A DNA stretch of 53,130 bases from Paracoccus sigandri (GTDB taxonomy: Bacteria > Pseudomonadota > Alphaproteobacteria > Rhodobacterales > Rhodobacteraceae). Numbering within the stretch: the stretch's first letter is position 1; each line of letters starts with the position of its first letter. The notes under the pieces are model-generated. The model was not told the DNA's origin. It saw only the letters and a list, made by a program, of their open reading frames with translations, and did no database searches. Below are positions 15,841 to 24,165 of this stretch, in pieces. The stretch covers positions 1 through 53,130 of the forward strand of contig NZ_QNRC01000029.1 in NCBI RefSeq assembly GCF_003709565.1, in the 5' to 3' direction. Both the position numbers and the translations under genes were made by a program.

Positions 15841-16407
15841 ATGGGCGGCGATTGGGCGCAACTGGCCTATTACATCCTGCTGCTGGTGGTGATCGGCGGC
15901 GCCATGCTGTTCGAGCTGTCGGGCCGCGGCGGCCAGGCGCTGCGCCAGATCGCGCTGTGGGCGGTGATCTTCGCCGGGGCGATCTTTGCCGCCAACCTGT
16001 GGCTGGACTGGTCCGAACCGCGCCAGCAGGTGCTGGAGGGCGGACGGATCGAGATCCCGCTGTCCCGCGACGGCCATTTCCACCTGATCGCGCAGCTGAA
16101 CGGGCAGGACGTGCGGATGGTGGTCGATACCGGCGCCTCGACGGTGGCGCTCAGCCGCGAGGATGCGCGCCGCATCGGCATCGACCCCGAGGGGCTGGCC
16201 TTCATCGGCACCGCCGTGACCGCCAATGGAAGGGTGCGCACCGCGCCGGTGCGGATCGAGGAATTCGCCATCGGCGACATCGTCGACCGCGACGTCCCCG
16301 CGATGGTGATCGACGGCGGGCTGGAGGGCTCGCTTCTGGGCATGTCCTACCTGCGCCGCTTCGCCCGCGTCGGCTTCGAGGGCGATCTCTTGGTGCTGGA
16401 ACGCTAG
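15841..16407 (+). CDS. Membrane-anchored retropepsin-like aspartic protease (clan AA)
   Basis: The 188-residue protein has two N-terminal hydrophobic segments (about residues 7-23 and 35-54) and then a single retropepsin domain with the active-site motif MVVDTGASTVALSREDA and the flap/loop region IDGGLEGSLLGMSYLRRF. It corresponds to the TIGR02281 type of bacterial single-domain aspartic protease, expected to work as a dimer in the periplasm. The ATG at 15841 is used; a GTG at 15835 that overlaps the marC stop would add two residues. Substrates are unknown. The coupling to marC suggests a joint envelope role, but that is inference. Confidence 0.85.
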   Translation: MGGDWAQLAYYILLLVVIGGAMLFELSGRGGQALRQIALWAVIFAGAIFAANLWLDWSEPRQQVLEGGRIEIPLSRDGHFHLIAQLNGQDVRMVVDTGASTVALSREDARRIGIDPEGLAFIGTAVTANGRVRTAPVRIEEFAIGDIVDRDVPAMVIDGGLEGSLLGMSYLRRFARVGFEGDLLVLER

Positions 16408-16753
16408 GGCGGCAGCAGGTTCCCGCGCAAATGCCGCTTTTGCCTGCGCCGGGCAATTTCCTGCGGCCGATGCGGCCGAGGCCGACGCTAATACCAAGTT
16501 AATTCAGTTATTTGGCGCGAATTCTTGGCGCGGCTTGTGGTCGTTCACATCCGATCACAAGCTGCATCCGCCGCGCCGCGGCGGCTGTCCGCGGCCGGAA
16601 ACCTGGCAGGCAGATCCCCCGATCCGCTTGTTTCGGCACGGTTTCGCTGTGGGCAGGATCGCGGGGTGGCCGTTCGGAAATCCCCGGCTTAGGTCTTGGG
16701 ACATGCGGGCGCTGCGACGTCCGTTTACGATCGAACGACTGAGGAGTCAGATA
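16408..16753 (+). other. Non-coding stretch with the promoter of the next gene
   Basis: About 345 bp without a gene. An A/T-rich island at 16490-16525 (TAATACCAAGTTAATTCAGT) is followed by two direct copies of TTGGCGCG (16520-16527 and 16535-16542). A good ribosome site GAGGAG (16741-16746) precedes the ATG at 16754. No promoter could be set with confidence. Confidence 0.4.
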
Positions 16754-17149
16754 ATGATCCGTAAGCTTTCCCTCATCGCGGCGTTTGCTGTCTGCGCGTC
16801 TCCGGTGCTGGCGCAGGACGAGGCCCCGGCCGTCCCCGAGGCCGATCCGGCCGCCGCCTACGAGGCCGCCCGCAACCAGCTGGGCATCCTGAAATTCTGC
16901 AACGCGCAGGGCTTCAGCGGCGAAGAGGCCATCGTGGTGCAGGAACGCGTGCTGGGCATGATCCCGCAGGGCGACGCGGCGGCGGGCGATGCGGCCGAGG
17001 CCAAGGGCACCGAGGGCGTGGTCTCCGCGATGGGCGCCGAGGTCTCGCTGGAGGACAGCGCCGCGCAGCAGGGCACCACGGCCGAGGCCCAGTGCCAGCA
17101 GATCGAATCGCTGGTCAACCAGCTGGCCGCGCAGCTGCCGGCCGAATGA
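16754..17149 (+). CDS. Small secreted alpha-helical protein ('pore-forming ESAT-6' family label)
   Basis: The 131-residue precursor has a clear Sec signal peptide (MIRKLSLIAAFAVCASPVLA, cleavage after residue 20), giving a mature protein of about 110 residues that is acidic, rich in Ala, Glu and Gln, and has two cysteines (in LKFCNAQGF and AQCQQIESLVNQL) that could form a disulfide in the periplasm. Public annotation names similar Rhodobacterales proteins 'pore-forming ESAT-6 family', but no WXG motif or ESX system is seen here. The function is unknown. The ATG is preceded by GAGGAG and the gene is closed by a strong terminator, so it appears to be monocistronic. Confidence 0.8.
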   Translation: MIRKLSLIAAFAVCASPVLAQDEAPAVPEADPAAAYEAARNQLGILKFCNAQGFSGEEAIVVQERVLGMIPQGDAAAGDAAEAKGTEGVVSAMGAEVSLEDSAAQQGTTAEAQCQQIESLVNQLAAQLPAE

Positions 17150-17186
17150 TCGGATCTGCCGCGGCATGATCCCTTGCGATCTGGCG

Positions 17187-17212
17187 ACGGGCCGGCTGCC
17201 ATGCCGGCCCGT
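17187..17212 (+). terminator. Rho-independent terminator of the small secreted protein gene
   Basis: ACGGGCCGGC-TGCCAT-GCCGGCCCGT is a perfect 10-bp stem with a 6-base loop, followed by TTTG, 37 bp after the stop codon at 17149. Confidence 0.8.
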
Positions 17213-17267
17213 TTGCCGTTCCGGCCGCAACGCCGTGGTGCTTGCACTTTCCCCGCGCCGCTGAAAG

Positions 17268-18413
17268 ATGGGCGCGGCGAAGCTGCAAGAGGCGAATGGC
17301 TTGACGATCTATGTTCTGGGCGGGTCGAACTCGCTGTTCGGCAATGGCTGGGTTTCCCATTACGCCGCGCTGAAAAGCCAGGAGGTCGTCAATCTTTCGG
17401 TCGGGGCCACGACCACGCTGGCGGGGATCTATCGCCTGCTGCAGGACGGCCGGGCAGGGCGGGGCGACACCGTCGTCTGGGAATATGCGCTGAACGAGGT
17501 CAACCATGCTCGCGGCGGCTATTCGGTGGACCTGCTGCTGAAGAATGTCGAGCACCTGATCTGCATCTGCCGCAGGCGCCGCTGCCGCCTGGTGATGGCG
17601 ATCTTCACCCCGCGGCCGCAAGAACTGGCCCCCGATCGCGATCCCTATTACGACCAGTTGCTGGCGCTGCTGGATCATTACGGGATCGGATCCTTCGACA
17701 TGTCGCGCGCCTGGCGCGCCGCGCATGGCCTGCCCGCCATCCCCGCCGAGCTATATGCCGACAATTTGCATTACAGCCACGATCCCGCCTTGCTGGATTT
17801 CATCGCCAGGGGCGTCTCGTCCGTTCCCCGCCGGGTCCCGGCGCAGGTCGCCGCGCTGCGCACCGATGGCCGGCGGCTGAGATTGCTGACGGATTTCGCG
17901 AAGCAGCGTTTCACCAATTCGATCATGGATGTTCCCGCCGCACCCTTGCCGCTGCGGATCGCGCCCCGGCAAGCGGGCAGGATCATCGCGCTTTTCATGA
18001 TCTGCCGGCCGAATGAGGATGTCGGCGTCCTGGCGCAGCTGCATGGGCCCGAGGGCAGCTCGCGAAAGCTGCGGATCTCGACGACGATCGACAAGTCGTT
18101 CGACCGCAAGATCCTGAAGGCCGTCTCGATCGAGCACGCGACCGGCGAAGCCTGGCCGCTTGCGCGCGGTTGCGAAGTGTCGATGCGGCCGGTGAAGGCC
18201 CCCGGCCCGGCCCATGCGGAATACCAGCTGAAGCGCCGGCTGAGGCAACCGGTCCCCAGCAAGGAGCCCATCGTCTCGGGCGTGCTGGTTGAACTCGATC
18301 CGCCCGAACGCCCCTCGCAACAGCCGCCGCCCCCACCGGCCCGCCCCGTCCCGCGCCTGCCTCTCTGGCGCCGGGCCGCCTCGCGGATGGCCCGGCTGGT
18401 GCGGCGCGCCTAG
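17268..18413 (+). CDS. SGNH/GDSL-like hydrolase
   Basis: The 381-residue protein carries SGNH-type blocks: a nucleophile-like GGSNSLF near residue 19-25, VVNLSVGATTTLAG (block II glycine region), the block-III-like VWEYALNEVNH and the C-terminal D-x-x-H pair in YADNLHYSHDP (about residue 164). SGNH enzymes act on esters, often acyl groups on cell-surface polysaccharides. After the hydrolase part (about 1-185) comes a beta-rich region of roughly 150 residues without a known name, then a proline-rich stretch and a basic C-terminus. No signal peptide is visible, so it would be cytoplasmic unless exported otherwise. Its TAG shares the tetranucleotide CTAG with the stop of the convergent P-type ATPase gene. 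The substrate is unknown. Confidence 0.7.
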   Translation: MGAAKLQEANGLTIYVLGGSNSLFGNGWVSHYAALKSQEVVNLSVGATTTLAGIYRLLQDGRAGRGDTVVWEYALNEVNHARGGYSVDLLLKNVEHLICICRRRRCRLVMAIFTPRPQELAPDRDPYYDQLLALLDHYGIGSFDMSRAWRAAHGLPAIPAELYADNLHYSHDPALLDFIARGVSSVPRRVPAQVAALRTDGRRLRLLTDFAKQRFTNSIMDVPAAPLPLRIAPRQAGRIIALFMICRPNEDVGVLAQLHGPEGSSRKLRISTTIDKSFDRKILKAVSIEHATGEAWPLARGCEVSMRPVKAPGPAHAEYQLKRRLRQPVPSKEPIVSGVLVELDPPERPSQQPPPPPARPVPRLPLWRRAASRMARLVRRA

Positions 18414-21046
18414 CTGCCCGGCCGTCGCTGCAGGCCCAGGCGGATCTGCTTCTCGATCTCGATCAGCGCGAAGAAGGCGACGCCCACGCCGAAGATCAAG
18501 AGCCCGTCGGCGAAGGGGACCGGCTGCGTGCCCAGGATCATCTGCGCCGGCGGCAGGTAGGTGACGGCGAATTGCGCGGCGGTGATGGTCAGCACCGTGA
18601 TCCAGACCACCCGCGTGCCCTTGGTGGCATTCCAGGTCAGCGAGGTGCCGTGGATGTTGCGGATGAAGAACAGGTGGAAGATCTCCAGCACCACTAGCGT
18701 GTTCATCGCCATGGTCTGGGCCAGCGGCAGCGGATAGCCCTTGTCCATCGCATAGGCGAAGACGCCGAAGACCGCCGCCAGGAACAGCATCGCCACCAGC
18801 ACCACATGCCAGACCAGCTCTCCGGACAGGATCGGGGCGTTGCGGGGGCGGGGCGGGCGCGACATGGTGCCGTCCTCGGTCGGCTCGAAGGCCAGCGCCA
18901 GGCCCAGGGTGATGCCGGTGATCAGGTTGGTCCACAGGATCTGCACCGCCGTCACCGGCAGCGACATGCCCAGGACCAGCGCGGTGATGACGGTCATCGC
19001 CTCGCCGGCATTGGTGGGCAGGGTCCAGCTGATGACCTTCTTGAGGTTGTCATAGACCGTCCGCCCCTCGCGCACCGCCGCCGCGATCGAGGCGAAATTG
19101 TCGTCGGTCAGCACCAGGTCAGCGGCCTCCTTCGCGGCTTCCGAGCCCTTGAGGCCCATGCAGATCCCGGCATCGGCGCGGCGCAGCGCCGGGGCGTCGT
19201 TCACGCCGTCGCCGGTCATCGCGACCGACAGGCCGTGTTCCTGCAGCGCCGTGACCAGCCGCAGCTTGTGCTCGGGGCTGGTGCGGGCGAAGACATCGGC
19301 GTCGATCACCGCCAGCAACAGGGCGGCCTCGTCCATCTGGTCCAGTTCCGCCCCGGTCAGCACGCGATGGGGATTTTCCAGCCCGATCTGGGCGGCGATG
19401 GCGGCGGCGGTGCCGGCATGGTCGCCGGTGATCATCTTCACCCGGATCCCCGCCGCGCGGCATTCGGCCACGGCGGCGATGGCCTCGGCGCGGGGCGGGT
19501 CGATCAGGCCCACAAGGCCCAGCAGCTGCAGCCCGCCCTCCAGCGCGGCGGCGTCGATGTTGCCGGCCGGCGCGGGGGCCTCGGCCAGCGCCAGCACCCG
19601 CAGCCCGCGCGCGGCCATGGCATCGGCGCGGGCCAGCCAGTCGGCCTGGTCCAGCCCGGCGCACATCTGCAGCACCCGCTCGGGCGCGCCCTTGACATGC
19701 AGGACGCGGCCCTGCGGCCCCTCGGCCAGGGTCGCCATGAAGCGCAGCCGGGAATCGAAGGGGATGGCGTCGAGCCGTGTCCAGCCCGCCCGCGCATCGG
19801 GCAGCGCCTTGCCCGCGAAGGCCAGCAGCGCCGCCTCCATCGGGTCGCCCTCGGGCTGCCAGTCGCCGTCGCGATGATGGATCTCGGCGTCGTTGCACAG
19901 CGCCGCGGCCAGCGCCAGCGCGCCCAGGTCGCCCGCCCCCGCATCGCCCGCAGGCGTGATGGCGCCCTCGGGCGCATAGCCCTGGCCCGCGATCTCGAAC
20001 AGCCCCTGGGGCGTTTCGGCGGCGGCGACCAGCATCTCGTTGCGGGTCAGCGTGCCGGTCTTGTCGGTGCAGATCACCGAGACCGAGCCGATCGCCTCGA
20101 TGGCCGGCAGCCGGCGGACGATGGCATGGCGGCGCGCCATGGCCTGCACGCCGATGGCCAGGGTGATGGTCATCACCGCCGGCAGCCCCTCGGGGACCGA
20201 CGAGACGGCGAGGCTGACCACGACGATGAACAGGTCCCCGAAATCGTAGTCCCAGACGACATAGCCGAACAGCAGCAGCAGGGCCGATGCCAGCAGGATC
20301 AGGAGGGACAGCCAGCGCCCGAAATGGTCCATCTGCGCGACCAGCGGCGTGGTCAGCTGCTCGACCGTCGCCAGAAGCCCGCCGATGCGGCCGATCTCGG
20401 TCTGCTGGCCGGTGGCGGTGACCAGCCCGCGCGCGGTGCCCTGGGTGATCAGCGTCCCAGAATAGAGCATCGAGCGGCGATCCCCCAGCGCCGCGTCGGG
20501 GGCCACCGGTTCGGGCGTCTTCTCGACCGGGACGGATTCGCCGGTCAGCACCGCCTCCTGCGCCGAGAGGCTGCGCGCCTCGATCAGCCGCAGGTCGGCG
20601 GGCACCTTGTCGCCCGCCTCCAGCAGCACGACGTCGCCCGGCACCAGCGCGGCGCCCTCGACCGAGACGCGGCGGCCGTCGCGCAGCACCGTGGCATGGG
20701 GGGCCAGCATGTTGCGGATCGCGCCCAGGGCGGCCTCGGCCTTGCCCTCCTGGACGAAGCCGATCACCGCATTGGCGACCACCACCGCAAGGATCACCGA
20801 GGTGTCGATCCAATGCGCCAGCGCCGCCGTGATCGCGGCCGCGCCCAGCAGCACATAGATCAGCACGTTGTTGAACTGCGCCAGGAAACGGATCACCGGA
20901 CTGCGCGGCGGCGCCTCGGGCAGGCGGTTCGGCCCGTATTGCTGCAGGCGCCGGGCGGCTTCGTCGCCCGACAGGCCCTCGGGGCGGCTCTCCAGCGCGG
21001 CAAGGCAGTCCTGGGGGGTGCGGCTGTGGCTGTCGGGGGGCGTCAT
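18410..21046 (-). CDS. P-type cation-transporting ATPase (P2-type, PacL/MgtA-like)
   Basis: The 878-residue protein has the full P-type set: N-terminal cation-ATPase domain (LPEAPPRSPVIRFLAQF), actuator motif LTGESVPVEKT, phosphorylation motif CTDKTGTLTRNE, nucleotide-binding KGAPE, TGDHAGTAAAIA and the hinge MTGDGVNDAPALRRADAG, with about ten membrane helices. It resembles Ca2+/Mn2+/Mg2+ type P2 pumps; the ion cannot be decided by eye. The ATG at 21046 follows GAAGGAGACAGG and is preferred over an upstream ATG at 21217. A well-matched FNR box lies 65-78 bp upstream, so oxygen-controlled expression is likely. Its stop codon is shared, within CTAG, with the convergent SGNH gene. Confidence 0.92.
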   Translation of the reverse strand: MTPPDSHSRTPQDCLAALESRPEGLSGDEAARRLQQYGPNRLPEAPPRSPVIRFLAQFNNVLIYVLLGAAAITAALAHWIDTSVILAVVVANAVIGFVQEGKAEAALGAIRNMLAPHATVLRDGRRVSVEGAALVPGDVVLLEAGDKVPADLRLIEARSLSAQEAVLTGESVPVEKTPEPVAPDAALGDRRSMLYSGTLITQGTARGLVTATGQQTEIGRIGGLLATVEQLTTPLVAQMDHFGRWLSLLILLASALLLLFGYVVWDYDFGDLFIVVVSLAVSSVPEGLPAVMTITLAIGVQAMARRHAIVRRLPAIEAIGSVSVICTDKTGTLTRNEMLVAAAETPQGLFEIAGQGYAPEGAITPAGDAGAGDLGALALAAALCNDAEIHHRDGDWQPEGDPMEAALLAFAGKALPDARAGWTRLDAIPFDSRLRFMATLAEGPQGRVLHVKGAPERVLQMCAGLDQADWLARADAMAARGLRVLALAEAPAPAGNIDAAALEGGLQLLGLVGLIDPPRAEAIAAVAECRAAGIRVKMITGDHAGTAAAIAAQIGLENPHRVLTGAELDQMDEAALLLAVIDADVFARTSPEHKLRLVTALQEHGLSVAMTGDGVNDAPALRRADAGICMGLKGSEAAKEAADLVLTDDNFASIAAAVREGRTVYDNLKKVISWTLPTNAGEAMTVITALVLGMSLPVTAVQILWTNLITGITLGLALAFEPTEDGTMSRPPRPRNAPILSGELVWHVVLVAMLFLAAVFGVFAYAMDKGYPLPLAQTMAMNTLVVLEIFHLFFIRNIHGTSLTWNATKGTRVVWITVLTITAAQFAVTYLPPAQMILGTQPVPFADGLLIFGVGVAFFALIEIEKQIRLGLQRRPGS

Positions 21047-21110
21047 CCTGTCTCCTTCGCGCGGTGTTCCTGTGTCCGTCGCGGATAACCCGGACCCCTG
21101 GGCGGTGGCC

Positions 21111-21124
21111 TTGATCGGGGTCAA
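21111..21124. promoter_or_regulatory. FNR/FnrP/ANR box between P-type ATPase and phaC
   Basis: TTGATCGGGGTCAA matches the FNR-family half sites TTGA-N6-TCAA. It lies 65 bp before the ATPase ATG, a distance that would fit class II activation with a start site near 21076, and about 190 bp before the phaC ATG. Paracoccus and Rhodobacter use this site for FnrP/FnrL, and NNR or CRP-type regulators have similar sites. Confidence 0.7.
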
Positions 21125-21232
21125 ACCCCGCGGGGCCGGGGGGTTCACGAGGGCGTCCTGGGGCGCGGCGGAATTGCCGCAGCGCGGCAATCTTGCGGGA
21201 TTCGTCTGGATGTGCAAATAATTTCAGACTTC

Positions 21233-21246
21233 TTGATCCATGTCAT
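21233..21246. promoter_or_regulatory. Second, weaker FNR-like site before phaC
   Basis: TTGATCCATGTCAT keeps TTGA-N6-TCA but has one mismatch in the second half site. It is 65 bp before the preferred phaC ATG (21312), almost the same distance as the stronger box has to the ATPase ATG. Low confidence by itself. Confidence 0.4.
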
Positions 21247-21311
21247 GAACCCTTCGGCCTTGGCGTGGCATGGTCCCGCGCAAGACCGCCGAACAGGAGC
21301 GCAGGCCCGAG

Positions 21312-23189
21312 ATGTCCCCGTCCGACCACACCGCAACGCCCGAGACCGGCGGCAAGGTGGTGCCCTTGCGCCGCCCGCGCCAGCGCCGCAGGCCCCCCGC
21401 CAAGCCTGTCGCCAATCCCGCCGCCAAGCCTGCCCCGGCGTCCTGCCCGCCCGAGGAAGAGCCGCTGGGGATCGAGCTGTTCCAGACCCTGGACCGGCTG
21501 TGGCTGTCGCAACGCGGGCTGATGACCGGCGGGATGTCGCGGGCCTCGGCGGCGCTGGCGCTGTTCGACTGGGGGCTGCACCTGGCCACGGCGCCGGGCA
21601 AGCAGATGGAGCTGGGGGTCAAGGCGCTGCGCAAGGCCGGGCGGATGGTGGCGCATCTGATGGCCTCGGCCGCCGGTCCCGGCGCGGCCCCGGCGATCCA
21701 GCCCCTGCCGGGCGACCGGCGCTTCGAGCATCCCGGCTGGCAGCACCCGCCCTTTTCCTGGATGGCGCAGGGTTTCCTGCTGCAGCAGCAATGGTGGCAC
21801 AACGTCACCCATGAAGTGCCCGGCGTCTCGCGTCATCACGAGGCGCAGGTCTCTTTCGCGGCGCGGCAGGTGCTGGACATGTTCTCGCCCTCGAACAACC
21901 CCTTCACCAATCCCGAGGTGATCCAGCGCACATGGGCCACCGGCGGGCTGAACCTGCTGCAGGGCTGGCGCAACTGGGCCGACGACGCCGCCCGGCAGAT
22001 GGCGGGCCGCCCGCCCGCCGGGGCGGAAGCCTTCCGTCCGGGGCACGAGGTCGCGGTGACGCCGGGCAAGGTGGTCTGGCGCAACCACCTGATCGAGCTG
22101 ATCCAGTATGCCCCCACCACCGAAACCGTCCGCCCCGAGCCGGTGCTGATCGTGCCGGCATGGATCATGAAATACTACATCCTGGACCTGTCGCCGGAGA
22201 ATTCGCTGATCCGCTGGCTGGTGGGGCAGGGGCATACGGTCTTCGCGATCTCTTGGCGGAACCCGGATGAAGGCGACCGCGACCTGACGCTGGAGGATTA
22301 CCGCAAGCTGGGCGTGATGGACGCGCTTCGGGCGATCGGGACGATCCTGCCCGACAGGCGCGTCCATGCGGCGGGCTATTGCCTGGGCGGCACGCTGCTG
22401 TCCATCGCGGCGGCGGCGATGGCGCATTCGGGCGACCAGCGGCTGGCCTCGGTGACGCTGCTGGCGGCGCAGGCGGATTTTTCCGAACCCGGAGAGCTGG
22501 CGCTGTTCATCGACCCCAGCCAGATGCGGCTCCTGGAGGCGATGATGTGGAAGCGCGGTTACCTGTCGGCGGGACAGATGGCCGGGGCCTTCCAGATGCT
22601 GCGCTCGAACGACCTGATCTGGTCGCGGCTGGTGCGCGAATACATGCTGGGCCAGCGGGCGCCGATGAACGACCTGATGGCCTGGAACGCCGACAGCACG
22701 CGGATGCCCTTCCGGATGCATGTGGAATATCTGCGCCGGCTGTATCTGGACAACGAGCTGGCCACCGGCCGCTTCATGGTCGAGGGCCTGCCGGCGGTGC
22801 TGCAGAACATCCGCCAGCCGATCTTCGCCGTCGCGACCGAGCGCGACCATGTGGCGCCCTGGCGCTCGGTCTACAAGATCCAGCACCTGACCGATACCGA
22901 GGTGACCTTCGTGCTGACCTCGGGCGGCCACAATGCCGGGATCGTCAGCGAACCCGGCCATCCCGGCCGGCGTTACCGCGTCGGCACCCGGCAGGCGCTG
23001 GACCGGCTGCCGGTGGCCTCGGAATGGCTGGCCGCGCATGAGCCGGTCGAGGGCTCCTGGTGGCCCGCCTGGGGCCGCTGGCTGGCCGCGCGCAGCGGCG
23101 CCCCGGTCGCGCCGCCGCCGATGGGCGCGCCGGATCGCGGGTTGGCGCCGCTTTGCGACGCCCCCGGAACCTATGTCCTGCAACGATGA
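21312..23189 (+). CDS. phaC: Class I-type poly(3-hydroxyalkanoate) synthase
   Basis: The 625-residue protein has the PHA synthase core: N-terminal region with FNWWHN-like QQWWHNVTHEVPG, and an alpha/beta-hydrolase domain with the lipase-box GYCLGG (nucleophile C357), D512 in ATERDHVAPW and H540 in SGGHNAGIV as the catalytic triad. It polymerises (R)-3-hydroxyacyl-CoA into storage polyester. The ATG at 21312 behind AGGAG is preferred over one at 21270 that has no ribosome site. The N-terminus is unusually basic and proline-rich (PLRRPRQRRRPPAKP). It is followed by a phosphotransacylase gene after 7 bp. No phaA, phaB, phasin or phaZ is nearby, so a second, main pha locus may exist elsewhere. 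Confidence 0.92.
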   Translation: MSPSDHTATPETGGKVVPLRRPRQRRRPPAKPVANPAAKPAPASCPPEEEPLGIELFQTLDRLWLSQRGLMTGGMSRASAALALFDWGLHLATAPGKQMELGVKALRKAGRMVAHLMASAAGPGAAPAIQPLPGDRRFEHPGWQHPPFSWMAQGFLLQQQWWHNVTHEVPGVSRHHEAQVSFAARQVLDMFSPSNNPFTNPEVIQRTWATGGLNLLQGWRNWADDAARQMAGRPPAGAEAFRPGHEVAVTPGKVVWRNHLIELIQYAPTTETVRPEPVLIVPAWIMKYYILDLSPENSLIRWLVGQGHTVFAISWRNPDEGDRDLTLEDYRKLGVMDALRAIGTILPDRRVHAAGYCLGGTLLSIAAAAMAHSGDQRLASVTLLAAQADFSEPGELALFIDPSQMRLLEAMMWKRGYLSAGQMAGAFQMLRSNDLIWSRLVREYMLGQRAPMNDLMAWNADSTRMPFRMHVEYLRRLYLDNELATGRFMVEGLPAVLQNIRQPIFAVATERDHVAPWRSVYKIQHLTDTEVTFVLTSGGHNAGIVSEPGHPGRRYRVGTRQALDRLPVASEWLAAHEPVEGSWWPAWGRWLAARSGAPVAPPPMGAPDRGLAPLCDAPGTYVLQR

Positions 23190-23196
23190 GGCGCAG

Positions 23197-24144
23197 ATGC
23201 TGATCCAGAAACCCTCGGGCGACGGCCCCAACCTTTACGCGCGCTTCATCGCCAAGGCGCGCGCCCTGCCCGCGGCACCGGCCGGGATCGTCCATCCCTG
23301 TTCCAGGGCGGCGCTGCAGGGCGCGATCGAGGTCCGCGACGAGGGGCTGCTGGAGCCGCTGCTGATCGGCCCCGAGGCGAAGATCCGCACCGCCGCCGAC
23401 GAGGCCGGGCTGTCGCTGGACGGCATCGCCATCGAGCCGACCGAGCACAGCCACGCCGCCGCCGCCCGCGCGGCAGAGCTGGCGGTGTCCGGGCGGGTCT
23501 CGATCCTGGTCAAGGGCAGCCTGCACACGGACGAATTGCTGGGCGCGGTGATCGCCCGCGATTCCGGGCTGCGCACCGAAAGGCGCATCAGCCATGTCTT
23601 CGCGATGGACGTGCCCGCCTATGGCAAGCCGCTGATCGTCACCGACGCGGCGGTGAACATCATCCCGACGCTGGATCACAAGCGCGACATCTGCCAGAAC
23701 GCCATCGACCTGCTGCGCCTGATGGGGCTGGAGCGGCCCAAGGTCGCGGTGCTGGCGGCGGTCGAGACGGTGAATTCCTCGATGCCCGCGACGCTGGACG
23801 CCGCCGCGCTGACGGTGATGGCGATGCGCGGCCAGATCACCGGCGCCGACGTGGACGGGCCGCTGGCCTTCGACAATGCCATCAGCCCCGAGGCGGCGGC
23901 GACCAAGGGCATCGTGTCCCCGGTGGCCGGCCATGCCGACGTGCTGCTGGTCCCCGATCTGGAGGCCGGGAACATGCTGGCCAAGCAGCTGATCTATTTC
24001 GCCGGCGCGACCGCCGCCGGGCTGGTTCTGGGCGCGCGGGTGCCCATCGTGCTGAATTCGCGGTCCGATCCGCTGAACGCCCGCATCGCCTCGGCCGCGC
24101 TGGCGCGGCTGGTGGTCGAGCGCAGGGGGCTGGTCCCGGAATAG
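23197..24144 (+). CDS. Phosphate acetyl/butyryltransferase family protein
   Basis: The 315-residue protein belongs to the PTA_PTB family: HPCSRAALQGAIEVRD near the N-terminus, LVKGSLHTDELLGAVIARD in the middle and the C-terminal nucleotide/CoA region NMLAKQLIYFAGATAAG, LGARVPIVLNSRSD. Such enzymes interconvert acyl-CoA and acyl phosphate. It lacks the N-terminal MaoC-type hydratase domain that many bacterial relatives called 'bifunctional enoyl-CoA hydratase/phosphate acetyltransferase' have. The ATG has a GAGG site and lies 7 bp after phaC, so both are co-transcribed. No acetate or butyrate kinase follows in this window. Whether acetyl-, propionyl- or butyryl-CoA is preferred cannot be seen. 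Confidence 0.87.
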   Translation: MLIQKPSGDGPNLYARFIAKARALPAAPAGIVHPCSRAALQGAIEVRDEGLLEPLLIGPEAKIRTAADEAGLSLDGIAIEPTEHSHAAAARAAELAVSGRVSILVKGSLHTDELLGAVIARDSGLRTERRISHVFAMDVPAYGKPLIVTDAAVNIIPTLDHKRDICQNAIDLLRLMGLERPKVAVLAAVETVNSSMPATLDAAALTVMAMRGQITGADVDGPLAFDNAISPEAAATKGIVSPVAGHADVLLVPDLEAGNMLAKQLIYFAGATAAGLVLGARVPIVLNSRSDPLNARIASAALARLVVERRGLVPE

Positions 24145-24165
24145 GCTCCGGGGGGGCGCCGCGGT

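Noticed and set aside
16754..17149. Type VII secretion effector (ESAT-6)
   Set aside because: It has a Sec signal peptide, no WXG motif, and no ESX genes nearby; the name is a database label only.
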